DNA of 64,000 nucleotides from Hyphomicrobiaceae bacterium (GTDB taxonomy: Bacteria; Pseudomonadota; Alphaproteobacteria; Rhizobiales; Hyphomicrobiaceae), in NCBI GenBank assembly GCA_030655135.1, contig JAURWC010000081.1:62001-126000 (forward strand), written 5' to 3'. A program made the translations under genes and the position numbers. Below are positions 44,567 to 52,981 of the stretch, piece after piece. Below the pieces are notes generated by a model. The model made no database searches, had not been told where the DNA came from, and saw only the letters and a program-made list of their open reading frames with translations. How positions within the stretch are numbered: position 1 is the stretch's first letter; each line of letters starts with the position of its first letter.

Positions 44567-45394
44567 ATGGCTGAATCTGTAAGCCTCAATACGGCGGCAA
44601 AGCCGTCGTCATACGTAGAATGGGCGCCGATTATTGCCGGAGCGGTGCTTGCGTCGGCAATCTCGTTTGTCCTGCTCACTGCAGGCGCTGCGATCGGACT
44701 ATCGATGGTCTCGGTACACGCCGACAAGTCGTACGGCAGCACTGCGGCTTATGCCGGAGCATTTTGGGCGATCGCAGTGCCGATCGGCTCGCTGCTCGCC
44801 GGCGGTTACATCGCCGGAAGAATGCGGACCGCCTGGGCTGGCCCTGGTACCGATGAGGTCCAGTTTCGTGACGGCACGCACGGCGCGCTCGTGTGGGCGC
44901 TCAGTGTCATCGTCGGAGCGATGCTTGCAGCTTCCGCGCTCAGCACTGCGGGGCACGTCGCCGGAGCCGCAGCTTCCGCAGCCGGCGGAGCTGCCGAGAT
45001 CGCAGCACCCGCAGTTGACGGCCTGGTCCGCAGTCAAACCGTCGACCCGAAACGCCCCGCAGTAACTGCGGAGCAGAAAAGTGAAGCGGGGCGGATTCTT
45101 CTGGCATCGGTCCGCAATGGATCGCTGAGCGAGGGTGACAAAACTTATCTCGGGCAGACGGTCGCTCAAGTCACGGGCGTGCCGCCTGAAGAAGCGCAAA
45201 AGCGGGTCAACGATGCCTATAACGCGGCTGTCACCGCGGTCGAGGACACGAGGCGGGCGACTGCAGCCGGTGGCCTCATCACCGCAACGGCTCTGCTGCT
45301 GGGCCTGGCTGCGGCATGGTTTGCGGCGCAGCGCGGCGGTGCTCACCGCGATGAGAGCCGTCCGGCGAGCTTTACCTATCGCCGCCCCGTTTAA
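44567..45394 (+). CDS. Membrane protein of unknown function, stress-region operon
   Basis: The product is 275 aa with four predicted helices: about 20-48, 62-82, 107-150 (Ala/Gly-rich) and 240-258. The loop between the third and fourth is soluble and charged (GSLSEGDKTYLGQTVAQVTGV). The family is not recognised. It is translated from the same transcript as the 24-aa peptide, under the EcfG-type promoter. Confidence 0.75.
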   Translation: MAESVSLNTAAKPSSYVEWAPIIAGAVLASAISFVLLTAGAAIGLSMVSVHADKSYGSTAAYAGAFWAIAVPIGSLLAGGYIAGRMRTAWAGPGTDEVQFRDGTHGALVWALSVIVGAMLAASALSTAGHVAGAAASAAGGAAEIAAPAVDGLVRSQTVDPKRPAVTAEQKSEAGRILLASVRNGSLSEGDKTYLGQTVAQVTGVPPEEAQKRVNDAYNAAVTAVEDTRRATAAGGLITATALLLGLAAAWFAAQRGGAHRDESRPASFTYRRPV

Positions 45395-45448
45395 GGTCCC
45401 GGAACCACTTTGCCTTTCTCGCCCGTTAGCATGGGAAAGGCATGAACT

Positions 45449-46381
45449 ATGAGACGGATCATTGCGGCTTCGAAGGTCATCGGACCAACGCTTGACGAAA
45501 GACGGGAAAAACGGCGCCAGCGCCGGGAGAAGCAGCGCGCGGATAATTTCGGGCGCGCTGCAAAGATGCGCGCGGCACGCTTAAAAACAGAAGGCGCTGC
45601 ACCCACGAAGAGTGCACAAACGCCGTTGGCGCGTGCCTATGTCGGGTGCTCCGGGTGGTTCTACTGGAAATGGGGCGGCCTGTTTTATCCCAAGGATCTG
45701 CCGACAAAGAACTGGTTCGCACACTATGCGAGCCTGATGGACACTGTAGAAATCAACGCCTCTTTCTATTCCTGGCCCACGGTTGCCAATGTAGAGGCCT
45801 GGCGGCGGCAGGCAGGCGCGCGGAAATTCGTCTACACCGTCAAGGTCTGCGAACTCATCACCCATGTGAAACGCTTTAAAGGCACGAAGACGCTCGTGAA
45901 GGATTTCGGGTTCATTGCCGATATTCTAGGCGAGCGCATGGGCTGCTTTTTGTTTCAGCTTCCGCCGAGCTACCACTACAGCAAGGCCCGGCTGAATGCG
46001 ATCGTTAGCCAGCTCGATCCTGGCCGGCGTAACGTCGTCGAGTTCCGCCACGCCAGTTGGTGGAATGAGACGGTCTACGCAGAGTTTCGCAGGTCAGGCA
46101 CGATCTTCTGTTCGTGCAGTGCGCCGCGCCTTCCTGATGACCTGATAAAAACTGCGGACGAGGTCTATGTGCGGCTGCACGGGCCGGAGCGCTGGTACAG
46201 GCATGACTATTCCAAGCCAGAACTCGCAGACTGGGCGAACCGGATAAAGGCAAGCGGAGCGAAGCGGGCGTGGATCTACTTCAACAACGACCATGAGGCC
46301 CATGCCCCGGACAATGCCCAGCTCATGAAGCGGCTCCTGAACAAACTGAGAGACGCGTCCAGTAAAACTGTGTCCGGGTGA
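45449..46381 (+). CDS. DUF72 (YecE-like) protein
   Basis: The product is 310 aa. A basic N-terminal extension of about 62 residues (EKRRQRREKQR) precedes the DUF72 TIM-barrel. That begins YVGCSGWFYWKWGGLFYP and includes EINASFYSWP, GCFLFQLPPSYHY, VVEFRHASWW, VYVRLHGPERWY and AWIYFNNDHEAHAPDNA. The activity of DUF72 proteins is unknown. A near-EcfG element (GGAAC 45401, 18 bases, CGTT) lies just upstream but has a long spacer. Confidence 0.88.
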   Translation: MRRIIAASKVIGPTLDERREKRRQRREKQRADNFGRAAKMRAARLKTEGAAPTKSAQTPLARAYVGCSGWFYWKWGGLFYPKDLPTKNWFAHYASLMDTVEINASFYSWPTVANVEAWRRQAGARKFVYTVKVCELITHVKRFKGTKTLVKDFGFIADILGERMGCFLFQLPPSYHYSKARLNAIVSQLDPGRRNVVEFRHASWWNETVYAEFRRSGTIFCSCSAPRLPDDLIKTADEVYVRLHGPERWYRHDYSKPELADWANRIKASGAKRAWIYFNNDHEAHAPDNAQLMKRLLNKLRDASSKTVSG

Positions 46382-46552
46382 CGGAAGAGACGGAGCCAGC
46401 GCTGAGTGCAGGCCACAGGCTCCTATGGCGCAGCGCTCGATGAGGGACGGCACAACCGCAAACGAAAAGCCGGGTCAGGGCATGAAGACCGGTCCAAGCA
46501 AGAATGACACGATGGCCCCCGCCCCCTCGACCGGAGTTGTCAACTTTGTGTT

Positions 46553-46655
46553 TGATCGCGCTTCTTATCGGAAAACCGCTGTACACTTTTCCGGAAGCAC
46601 TCGCTTGTCGCGCTTCTTATCGGAAAACCGCTGCACACTTTTCCGGAAGCGCTCC
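46553..46655. repeat. Two tandem copies of the TCGGAAAACCGCTG repeat
   Basis: Copies at about 46558-46601 and 46610-46654. Each reads GCGCTTCTTATCGGAAAACC, then GCTG, then ACACTTTTCCGGAAGC. The GCTTC...GGAAGC ends and CGGAAAA/TTTTCCG are inverted pairs. A partial copy is at 42283. They fill the gap between DUF72 and tRNA-Pro. Confidence 0.8.
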
Positions 46656-46703
46656 GGACACGGCTGGGAGCGAAGCCAGAGTATGCTGGTGTGTGAAAGA
46701 AAC

Positions 46704-46780
46704 TGGTCGGAGCGGGGAGATTCGAACTCCCGACCCCTTGCTCCCGAAGCAAGTGCGCTACCAGGCTGCGCTACGCTCCG
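46704..46780 (-). tRNA. tRNA-Pro (anticodon CGG)
   Basis: 77 nt including the encoded CCA. The acceptor stem is CGGAGCG/CGCTCCG. The anticodon stem is CTTGC/GCAAG with loop TTCGGGA, so anticodon CGG. The T-arm has GGGAGTTCGAATCTCCC. Confidence 0.95.
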
Positions 46781-47056
46781 CCCGACCGTTTCATCCCGTT
46801 TTGAGAGGGATCAGCCCGCGTCCGCGATAAGCGGGCGGCGAGCGAGGCCGCTTTATAGCCGCGCTGCAGCAGGGCCGCAAGGGCAAGTCTTGAGGCCGGT
46901 TTTCGGGTGCTCCGGCACCCTGTGAGGCGCGCAAGGCGTGTTGTTGCGAGGGCTTATGCTGGGCACGTCGTGTTTGCGAGCCCAGGACCGGTTCGGCAGC
47001 CAAGTTGCCGGTAAGATCTGGCGCCAGTGGCGCAGGACCGCAGGAGAGCGGGCGGA

Positions 47057-47206
47057 TCAAGCCTCGGGATCGAGGCAGGTGCGGCAGCTGAAGACCATGG
47101 GCAGCGTCTCACCGCGCTCGCAGCCGCACCAGTCTGTCGGGGCGCAGCACGAGCTGCAAATTTCGCCGGTGCCGGCACAATCGGAGCACTCTGCGTGTTC
47201 AGCCAT
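47057..47206 (-). CDS. Cys-rich 49-residue protein, probable zinc-binding
   Basis: A short gene below usual length limits. The product has 9 Cys in 49 residues, as CSDC, CSSCC, CGC and CRTC pairs, with CAGTGEICSSCC recalling the CxxCxGxG knuckles of DnaJ. GGAGGTTGCA stands immediately before the ATG. The Cys-pair periodicity plus the ribosome-binding site argue for a real gene. The role is unknown. Confidence 0.7.
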   Translation of the reverse strand: MAEHAECSDCAGTGEICSSCCAPTDWCGCERGETLPMVFSCRTCLDPEA

Positions 47207-47359
47207 TGCAACCTCCATTGCTCATGCGCGTGCATGAGGAGGCCTAGCTAGGCGATTCGCGACCCTGCGTCGGTGCAGTTTTGAACGTTATGCCGCCTTG
47301 AATCGTTGCTGCACCGAGGCCATCTCGCCTCATATGAATTTTTGTTGATTGGAGTTGCC

Positions 47360-47611
47360 ATGTTGACCCTCAGGACGGCAGCCGCGGGCTTGCTTCTCGC
47401 GGCATCGAGCACCGCGGCGCTAGCCGACAGTTATTATGAAGTCGAATCGGCGCGCGCCAACGCCCGCGCCGGTGGGCCCGTGAGCGAGCGGGACGCGGAA
47501 TTGCTGGATCGCTACGGCTGCTTGAGCGGCACGCGCAACAGTTTTTGCGAGAACCAGCGCTATCGCCACACCGAGCGGCGCCATCGAGATCGTTCGCGCG
47601 ACGACCGCTAA
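47360..47611 (+). CDS. Small exported protein of unknown function
   Basis: The product is 83 aa with a signal peptide (about residues 1-22, AALA-D). The mature part has a charged helix (ERDAELLDRYGCLSG) with two Cys and a very basic Arg/His tail (RYRHTERRHRDRSRDDR). GGAG is upstream of the ATG. TGAAC-N17-CGTT at 47282-47307 is a near-EcfG sequence (first base wrong). Confidence 0.72.
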   Translation: MLTLRTAAAGLLLAASSTAALADSYYEVESARANARAGGPVSERDAELLDRYGCLSGTRNSFCENQRYRHTERRHRDRSRDDR

Positions 47612-47859
47612 GTATGCGCGGGCGTTAGCGGATAGCCTTGGAGGCCGTTGATAGGCCCCAGGTGCGGTAGAGCACTGACCGCACGAACTAGCGGCAGTTT
47701 CAGTTTGCTGTGCCGGCTCGGGGCCTGTCTGCACACGGTTAGCAGGTTCGGTAGCGCCGGCAGCTCCGGTCCTTGCTGAACCCCGCCGGGGAGTGCGTCC
47801 GCCGCCGCGCGTAGCCACCTTGAAACGCCATTGAAAACGCGTTACACGCCACGCTCCGT

Positions 47860-47934
47860 TGGGGCGTAGCCAAGTGGTAAGGCAGTGGATTTTGATTCCA
47901 CCATGCGGAGGTTCGAACCCTCCCGCCCCAGCCA
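47860..47934 (+). tRNA. tRNA-Gln (anticodon TTG)
   Basis: 75 nt including the encoded CCA. The acceptor stem is TGGGGCG/CGCCCCA, the anticodon loop TTTTGAT, and the T-arm GAGGTTCGAACCCTC. Its 3' part is duplicated 1.6 kb downstream. Confidence 0.95.
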
Positions 47935-47937
47935 ATG
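47888..47937 (+). repeat. attL-like half of a 50-bp direct repeat (3' half of tRNA-Gln)
   Basis: From GATTTTGATTCCACC in the anticodon arm to CCAATG just past the tRNA end. Its exact copy is at 49473-49522. The pair brackets a 1.5-kb insert carrying a YaaC-like gene. Confidence 0.85.
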
Positions 47938-48163
47938 ATTTCAAACACTTAAGGAACTTTCGAAGAATTCACTTCACTTCATTTCAAGTGGCCATTTCAA
48001 GTGCAAGCGGTCAGACAAGCCCTTGCTCGATCGCGAGTAGCTAAAAGCTCAACAGTTACAGTTGAGGATCTGGCATCTTGCACGCGTCGCGCATGGAAAT
48101 TCCACTGCCCTAGACTGTTCTGTGACGTGACCTTACCGAGATGGATCTCTCACCCACAGCAGT

Positions 48164-49323
48164 TTGCGCTCAGAAACTAGATCAGCTTGCGAGGCAGATT
48201 TGGTAATCACTGGATTGCAGCTCGTACCGTCAGGCGATACGGCAAGATATGCTTGGGGACAGCTACGTCGTTTCCAGAACGTGCCTTATGTTGTCGATCT
48301 GCTGCGTCATCGGTATCCCGATGTCGATCAAGCGAATCTACGGAAGCAAGCTGAACAGATTCGATATTGCTTGCAGCAAGCTCGCGAGTACGCCAGTGCG
48401 CTCGACACGGTGTCTTTAGCGACACAGCCCAATCTGCTCTATTACAGCGTGATGAGTTTGGCGCTGTCGGAGATCCTCTTCAAACAGGACGGCAATAGCA
48501 GTCTGGACCGTGCTCGCGCTCAACATAAGCATCATGGTTTGGAGTTCCGCATAGGAAGCGATACTAGCCGGAGTCTGGAGGCCGCTTCTACGTTGCGAGC
48601 AGCTCCTATGATGGTAAAGGCAAACCGTCAGGGGACTTTTGAATTGTGGCATCGAACGTGCCGAGAGAGCCCGATCATCGGGATGCATCGGCGAAGACAA
48701 TCGGAGGTTCGCTGGATGCATACGAACCGCTCGTAGGAGCGGAAGATAAACGTCTGCCACTTGTGTCCGAAGCGGGCGTCGATCTCCTAACAGCGATGAA
48801 GCATCTTCCTGACCTTGCAGATTTCTTGAGATCTTACGGAATCTCACAGCCGATCGTCCGAGCAAAAGTCTCTGCCGAAACGAGAGACTCGGAGAGCATC
48901 CTCACAATCAATTTTCACCCCGGGCATCCAGGAACAATCAATAGGCTTTTTGATCGAATACTCATTCGACCCTGTGACTTTGAGAACATCGACTGGCATC
49001 AACAGTCCAATCACGGAACGCTAGTTCAGAAGACGAGCCCAACTAATCCTAGTGAATTGCAACTGCCCTGCTGTACGACGCTAAAGGCTGACGAGCTTCG
49101 ATTTTGGAGCGAGCCCGTCTCACTTAACGAGTTCGGATTCTATTACGTGGCTCTGTTTATTGCCGGTAACTACGCCCGATATTTCCCCGACCGATGGCTC
49201 AAAGACATCGAGCTGGCATCGCCACTCGCCATAGCTATTGAACAGCTCGTCGAGTCAGCAAAGACGCGATTGCCATTGCTGTGTCTGTCTGAACTCAGTG
49301 GAGATTTTCAGTTGATCGTCTAA
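48164..49323 (+). pseudogene. YaaC-like gene split in two frames
   Basis: Two overlapping frames, 48164-48736 (190 codons, TTG start) and 48646-49323 (225 codons, GTG start), together read as one YaaC-like protein. The first half has QPNLLYYSVMSLALSEILF and HGLEF, and the second half FYYVALFIAGNYARYFPDRWL with a C-terminal helical LLCLSEL. In one-frame homologues these blocks belong to one chain. The shift must fall about 48680-48715. Either half may still be made, since each has a start. YaaC function is unknown. The base composition is lower in GC than the surroundings. Confidence 0.6.
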
Positions 49324-49472
49324 CGCTTGATTCGATCCCATACTTCGCGTCAGCGCGATGAAAATCATCGCCTCTCGTTCATTTCAAGAAATTGTCTAAC
49401 TCTCTGATTTGTCTAGGCCAAAACGGAGGCAGAATTCTTGAAAGCAGCGTTGATAGCACTGGCAGCAGGATA

Positions 49473-49522
49473 GATTTTGATTCCACCATGCGGAGGTTCG
49501 AACCCTCCCGCCCCAGCCAATG
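49473..49522 (+). repeat. attR-like copy of the tRNA-Gln 3' half
   Basis: Fifty bases identical to 47888-47937. The 5' half of the tRNA is absent, so this is not a second gene. It marks the far end of an integrated mini-island whose own integrase gene is not present. Confidence 0.85.
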
Positions 49523-49759
49523 TAGCCGTATGCCGCGGGTCAGCTGACCTACAGGGCGCTTACATCGCTGACGAACCCAACCGCTAACAGCGCAAAATCG
49601 GTATGATTACGAATAAATGACGTTTTCGACCAATCTGCGCGCAGCGAAGGTATGAGAGGCGCTCGGCAACCCATGCGACGGCGGTCGTCCCTCAATTAAA
49701 ATTAGCACTGCTGCTCACTCAAACCCGCCTATCAGCAATGCTTACTTCAGCCTGCGGCG
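49523..49759. other. Non-coding stretch downstream of the mini-island
   Basis: Contains no supportable gene. It is less GC-rich than the chromosome average. It follows the att-like repeat and precedes the end of the AI-2E-type transporter gene. Confidence 0.5.
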
Positions 49760-51760
49760 TCAGATCACTTGCGTGCTTTGGTCGTCTCTCTGGGCAATAG
49801 TTGGAGAGACGGTCTCGGGCAACGCGCCTGCACCGTCTGCTCCGTCGTCAAATTCCGTTTTAATTGCGCGTTCAGATACGATGGTTTGACAAGCCGCAAC
49901 GGCGTCATGGAGTGTTGTCGCGATCGGACTCGTCGCGCTGGCGGCGCCTAGCTTAACTGCGGCCTCAGGGAGCACCGACCAGTAGCAAGCCACGATCTTC
50001 GTTGTCGGCGACTGCTTCAAGATCCGTCTTGCAATATATCTTGCGTGCGCGGAACTCACGTCGGCGCCGAAGCAGGAGATGCAAACAATGCGATGTTCGT
50101 CGGAGTTGAATATGAAGTGCCGATGCGCTGCTCCTTCCTCGTAGGGTGCCGTAACCGCCTTTAATCCATGACGGCTAAGAAGATCAGCCAGCACATGGCA
50201 GGCGGCTTCGTCAACGTCGCTGCGCGCCGGTATGCAAAGGATCGTGGACGCCCGGTATTCAGCCTGAATTGAAGCGAGTTCCAATACAGGAAGGACGCGC
50301 TCGGCACGCGCTGTCGGATCAGCACTGTCCTCTTGCGTTATCGGCTGCTCGTCCAATTCTGCCACGAACTCGCGGGTAGAATTCGCGAGACGCGCCCGGT
50401 GTTCGATGGGAATCTTGTTCTCAATCGTGTCGATGTGCGCCAGGCCGAGGGCTTTCATCACGACGCCGTCCTGATACTTGAGCAGCGATTGAGCCTCGAG
50501 CTGCTCTTCAGCCTGTTCAACCGCTTCAGCGACATCGCCGACCATCAATCGCTGGTATAGCCGCTCGATCGGGCTGAGGGCTGGCTCATCGCCAAGCAGC
50601 AAGTGCAGCAGGTTCAGTCCAGGTATGTATTTGCCGAGAACAACCAGGCAGAGCGTGAGCGGGGTCGCGAGCAGCAGCCCGACTGGGCCCCAGAGCAACG
50701 TCCAGAAAATGGTGGCGACAACCACGGCGAGCGGAGAAAGCCCGGTGTTTTTTCCGTAGACGAGGGGTTCGACAATGTGGCCGGCTACTGGCTCTGTAAT
50801 CAGAAACAGAACCGCAGTCGCCACGACCATGTACCAACCGGGATCGACTGCTGCGGCTAATGCGATCGGGAATACCGCTGCGATGATGCTGCCGATAAAG
50901 GGCACGAACCTCATGATGCCGGCCAACATCCCCCACAGCAATGGCGTGGGAACACCGATGATCCAAAGCCCGATCGAAATGACGATCCCGAAACCGGCAT
51001 TCATCGCCGTCTGCAGCAGGAAAAATTTGCTGAGCTTTCGTCCAGCGTCCTTCATCGCAAGGGTGGATCGCTGAAGATCTGCCGTGCCCGCGAGCCGGAG
51101 GGCTCGATCGCGCAAGTCCTCCCTCTGGAGCAGAATAAACAGCAGAAACAGGATGACCAACGCTGTCTGCGCGATCGGTTTGATCAGCGGCTCGATTACC
51201 GAACTGAACTGCTCGAAGAAGGCGGGCGGCCGGGAATGCAGTTCGACAGGGATGGGTGCTGCGGGGCTTGCGGGAAGTTGCGCCAGCGGAGGAGGATCGG
51301 ATGGGTTTGCGGGAGCTGCCTTCTGCTTCTCCAACTCCTTCTTCAGATCTTCGAGTGTGTCTGACGCCTTTTGCATGGCGCCGCTGGTGACAGCGTAGGC
51401 TTTGATCGCCTGGATCTTCTCTCGGAGATTTTGCTCATACTTCGGTACTTCAGCCGCCAAACTGGCAATCTGACGAGCCATTAGGAAGCTGAGCCCGGAC
51501 AGGACGCCTAGAGCGAGCGCGACCGAGAGAATAACGGCCAAGGTCTTGCCGACGCCAATTTTGGTCAGATAGCGAATGACCGGCGCTAGAACGAAGCTCA
51601 AGAGTGCAGCTAATGCGAGCGGTTGAATGACTTCGCCACCGACATACAGCATCATTATGATGATCGACGCTGTCACAGCGTAGGCTGCAACATAGATGAC
51701 GCGCCAAATGTCGGCAGGAAGTTCGGTCGGAACAGTCGGCGAGGGTTGCATCCGGCTCAT
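49760..51760 (-). CDS. AI-2E/PerM-family transporter with C-terminal Rossmann-like extension
   Basis: The product is 666 aa. The first ~400 residues form the AI-2E permease: helices near 25-90, a soluble loop with a Pro-rich stretch, then PLLWGMLAGIMRFVPFIGSIIAAVFP and TEPVAGHIVEPLVYGKNTGLSPL, the core family signatures. The last 260 residues are a soluble region with VSCISCFG-like beta strands and STILCIPARSDVDEAACHVLADLL, which looks like a nucleotide- or cobalamin-type Rossmann fold. The substrate is unknown. The only SD is weak (TTTAGGG). Confidence 0.88.
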   Translation of the reverse strand: MSRMQPSPTVPTELPADIWRVIYVAAYAVTASIIIMMLYVGGEVIQPLALAALLSFVLAPVIRYLTKIGVGKTLAVILSVALALGVLSGLSFLMARQIASLAAEVPKYEQNLREKIQAIKAYAVTSGAMQKASDTLEDLKKELEKQKAAPANPSDPPPLAQLPASPAAPIPVELHSRPPAFFEQFSSVIEPLIKPIAQTALVILFLLFILLQREDLRDRALRLAGTADLQRSTLAMKDAGRKLSKFFLLQTAMNAGFGIVISIGLWIIGVPTPLLWGMLAGIMRFVPFIGSIIAAVFPIALAAAVDPGWYMVVATAVLFLITEPVAGHIVEPLVYGKNTGLSPLAVVVATIFWTLLWGPVGLLLATPLTLCLVVLGKYIPGLNLLHLLLGDEPALSPIERLYQRLMVGDVAEAVEQAEEQLEAQSLLKYQDGVVMKALGLAHIDTIENKIPIEHRARLANSTREFVAELDEQPITQEDSADPTARAERVLPVLELASIQAEYRASTILCIPARSDVDEAACHVLADLLSRHGLKAVTAPYEEGAAHRHFIFNSDEHRIVCISCFGADVSSAHARYIARRILKQSPTTKIVACYWSVLPEAAVKLGAASATSPIATTLHDAVAACQTIVSERAIKTEFDDGADGAGALPETVSPTIAQRDDQSTQVI

Positions 51761-51844
51761 CCCTAAATGTCAGGCGCGACGTCTGCCAACTCACTCGCAT
51801 CGCCCGGCGATTGCGCGCCGGCGGCCGCGTTGCGATAGTGCGGT

Positions 51845-51870
51845 TAGGGAAGCGCCTTGGCGCTCCCCTA
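51845..51870 (-). terminator. Possible terminator of the general-stress-protein gene
   Basis: Hairpin TAGGGAAGCGCC/GGCGCTCCCCTA with one mismatch and a 2-nt loop, beginning 8 bp after the stop codon of the 51878 gene. There is no T-run. Confidence 0.5.
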
Positions 51871-51877
51871 GCCAACG

Positions 51878-52468
51878 TTAGATCGAGTAGCGGTTGCGCT
51901 CTTTATCGATCTCTTCTTGCGATAGCGGGTCGGCGGTTTCGTCAAACCGCGACCAGCCACTTTCGCGGTAGGCGTCGCGTCTGGCTGAAGCAACGACTCC
52001 GGACCGGCCTAGGATCGTATCCGCACGCGCTGCCACGTCTTCTTCGGCACGGACAGTCACCAAAGTGCCCCCGCGCCGGACACCTTCGGCGTAGACATGT
52101 GCATCCTCTTCATCAACACCGGCCTGCGTCAAGGCACCAATGACCCCACCAGCTGCACCGCCCGCGAGGGCGCCCAGTGCTGTCGTCGCCAGCCAACCCG
52201 CCGCGACCACGGGTCCGACGCCGGGAATTGCAAGCATTCCAAGCCCCGTGAGAAGTCCCGCAGCGCCGCCAAGCGTGGCGCCGACACCAGCCCCCGTACC
52301 TGCCCCTTCCGCGCGATCATCGACGCCGTCGGCGTCGCTGTCATGGCGCTTGTCTACGTTGTTGGAGACAAGGCTAATATCACTCTCAGGGATGCCGTCA
52401 GCTTTCAAGTCTGCTACGGCCTGGCGCGCCAGTTCATAGCTATCGAAGAGTCTAGAAACAGTTCTCAT
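51878..52468 (-). CDS. General-stress-protein-17M-like protein
   Basis: The product is 196 aa. The N-terminal TVSRLFDSYELARQAVADLKADGIPESDISLVSNN is the YflT/GSP17M domain. A Gly/Ala-rich segment (residues about 55-125) recalls glycine-zipper proteins. The C-terminal part VRRGGTLVTVRAEEDVAARADTIL completes the alpha/beta domain. The ATG at 52468 is preceded by AAGGAATTTGTG. The upstream PepSY-like gene ends only 16 bp away, so they share a transcript. Confidence 0.82.
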   Translation of the reverse strand: MRTVSRLFDSYELARQAVADLKADGIPESDISLVSNNVDKRHDSDADGVDDRAEGAGTGAGVGATLGGAAGLLTGLGMLAIPGVGPVVAAGWLATTALGALAGGAAGGVIGALTQAGVDEEDAHVYAEGVRRGGTLVTVRAEEDVAARADTILGRSGVVASARRDAYRESGWSRFDETADPLSQEEIDKERNRYSI

Positions 52469-52484
52469 CACAAATTCCTTTTTG

Positions 52485-52796
52485 TTATTTTTTTGGAAAG
52501 ACGTTGCCCTGAAAATCGAGGCTCACCTCGACCGACTTGCCATCCCGGGTGGCCTTGCCCCGCCAGATGCCGTCGCTATCCTTGGCAAGCTCTTTCACGT
52601 CGCCAAAGCCCTTCTCTTTGAAGCGCTCAACCGCTTGAGCTTGGGTAAAGCTGTTTGCGCCTTTCACAGGCGCATCCGGCTGCGGTGTTTCCGTCGTGTT
52701 CACTGCAGCGTTGCCCGGTTTATCTTTAGGTGCCGCCTGTTCGGCCAACGCGGGCGTCGCAATCAAGCAGGCTGCGGCCAAGATCAAATGTCTCAT
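52485..52796 (-). CDS. Small exported PepSY-like protein
   Basis: The product is 103 aa with a signal peptide (residues 1-18, PALA-E). The mature region has a Pro/Thr linker and a domain SFTQAQAVERFKEKGFGDVKELAKDSDGIWRGKATRDGKSVEVSLDFQGNV. Its helix-then-three-strands pattern matches PepSY-type modules, which may inhibit proteases or bind envelope partners. AAGGAAAAAAAGC precedes the ATG. Confidence 0.7.
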   Translation of the reverse strand: MRHLILAAACLIATPALAEQAAPKDKPGNAAVNTTETPQPDAPVKGANSFTQAQAVERFKEKGFGDVKELAKDSDGIWRGKATRDGKSVEVSLDFQGNVFPKK

Positions 52797-52924
52797 GCTT
52801 TTTTTCCTTATCGTTGAGGCACGGATCAATTCAACCAGGCGCTTTAGGTTCCTGTTGCTGATTGGGTCAGAGCAGCTCCAAAATGCCCGATTGCATTCAG
52901 CTTTCAGTCAGCTTTTGCCTTATT

Positions 52925-52949
52925 GGAACGCACTTTCGCGGCGCCCGTT
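52925..52949 (+). promoter_or_regulatory. EcfG-type (general stress) promoter, perfect consensus
   Basis: GGAAC (52925-52929), 16 bases, CGTT (52946-52949), 32 bp before the ATG at 52982. Confidence 0.8.
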
Positions 52950-52981
52950 AAGCCGTACTTCCCAACAAGGAGGACTACGGC

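Noticed and set aside
46791-47060. 89-codon Pro/Arg-rich frame on the - strand
   Set aside because: No SD, low-complexity composition, and it runs into the end of the better supported Cys-rich gene.
49473-49522. A second tRNA-Gln gene
   Set aside because: Only the 3' half is present; acceptor 5' strand and D-arm are missing, so it is an att-type duplication.
52796-52850. EcfG promoter for the PepSY-like gene (GGAAC on the - strand near 52855)
   Set aside because: GGAAC is present, but the only GTT follows after 12 bases; the spacing does not fit the consensus.
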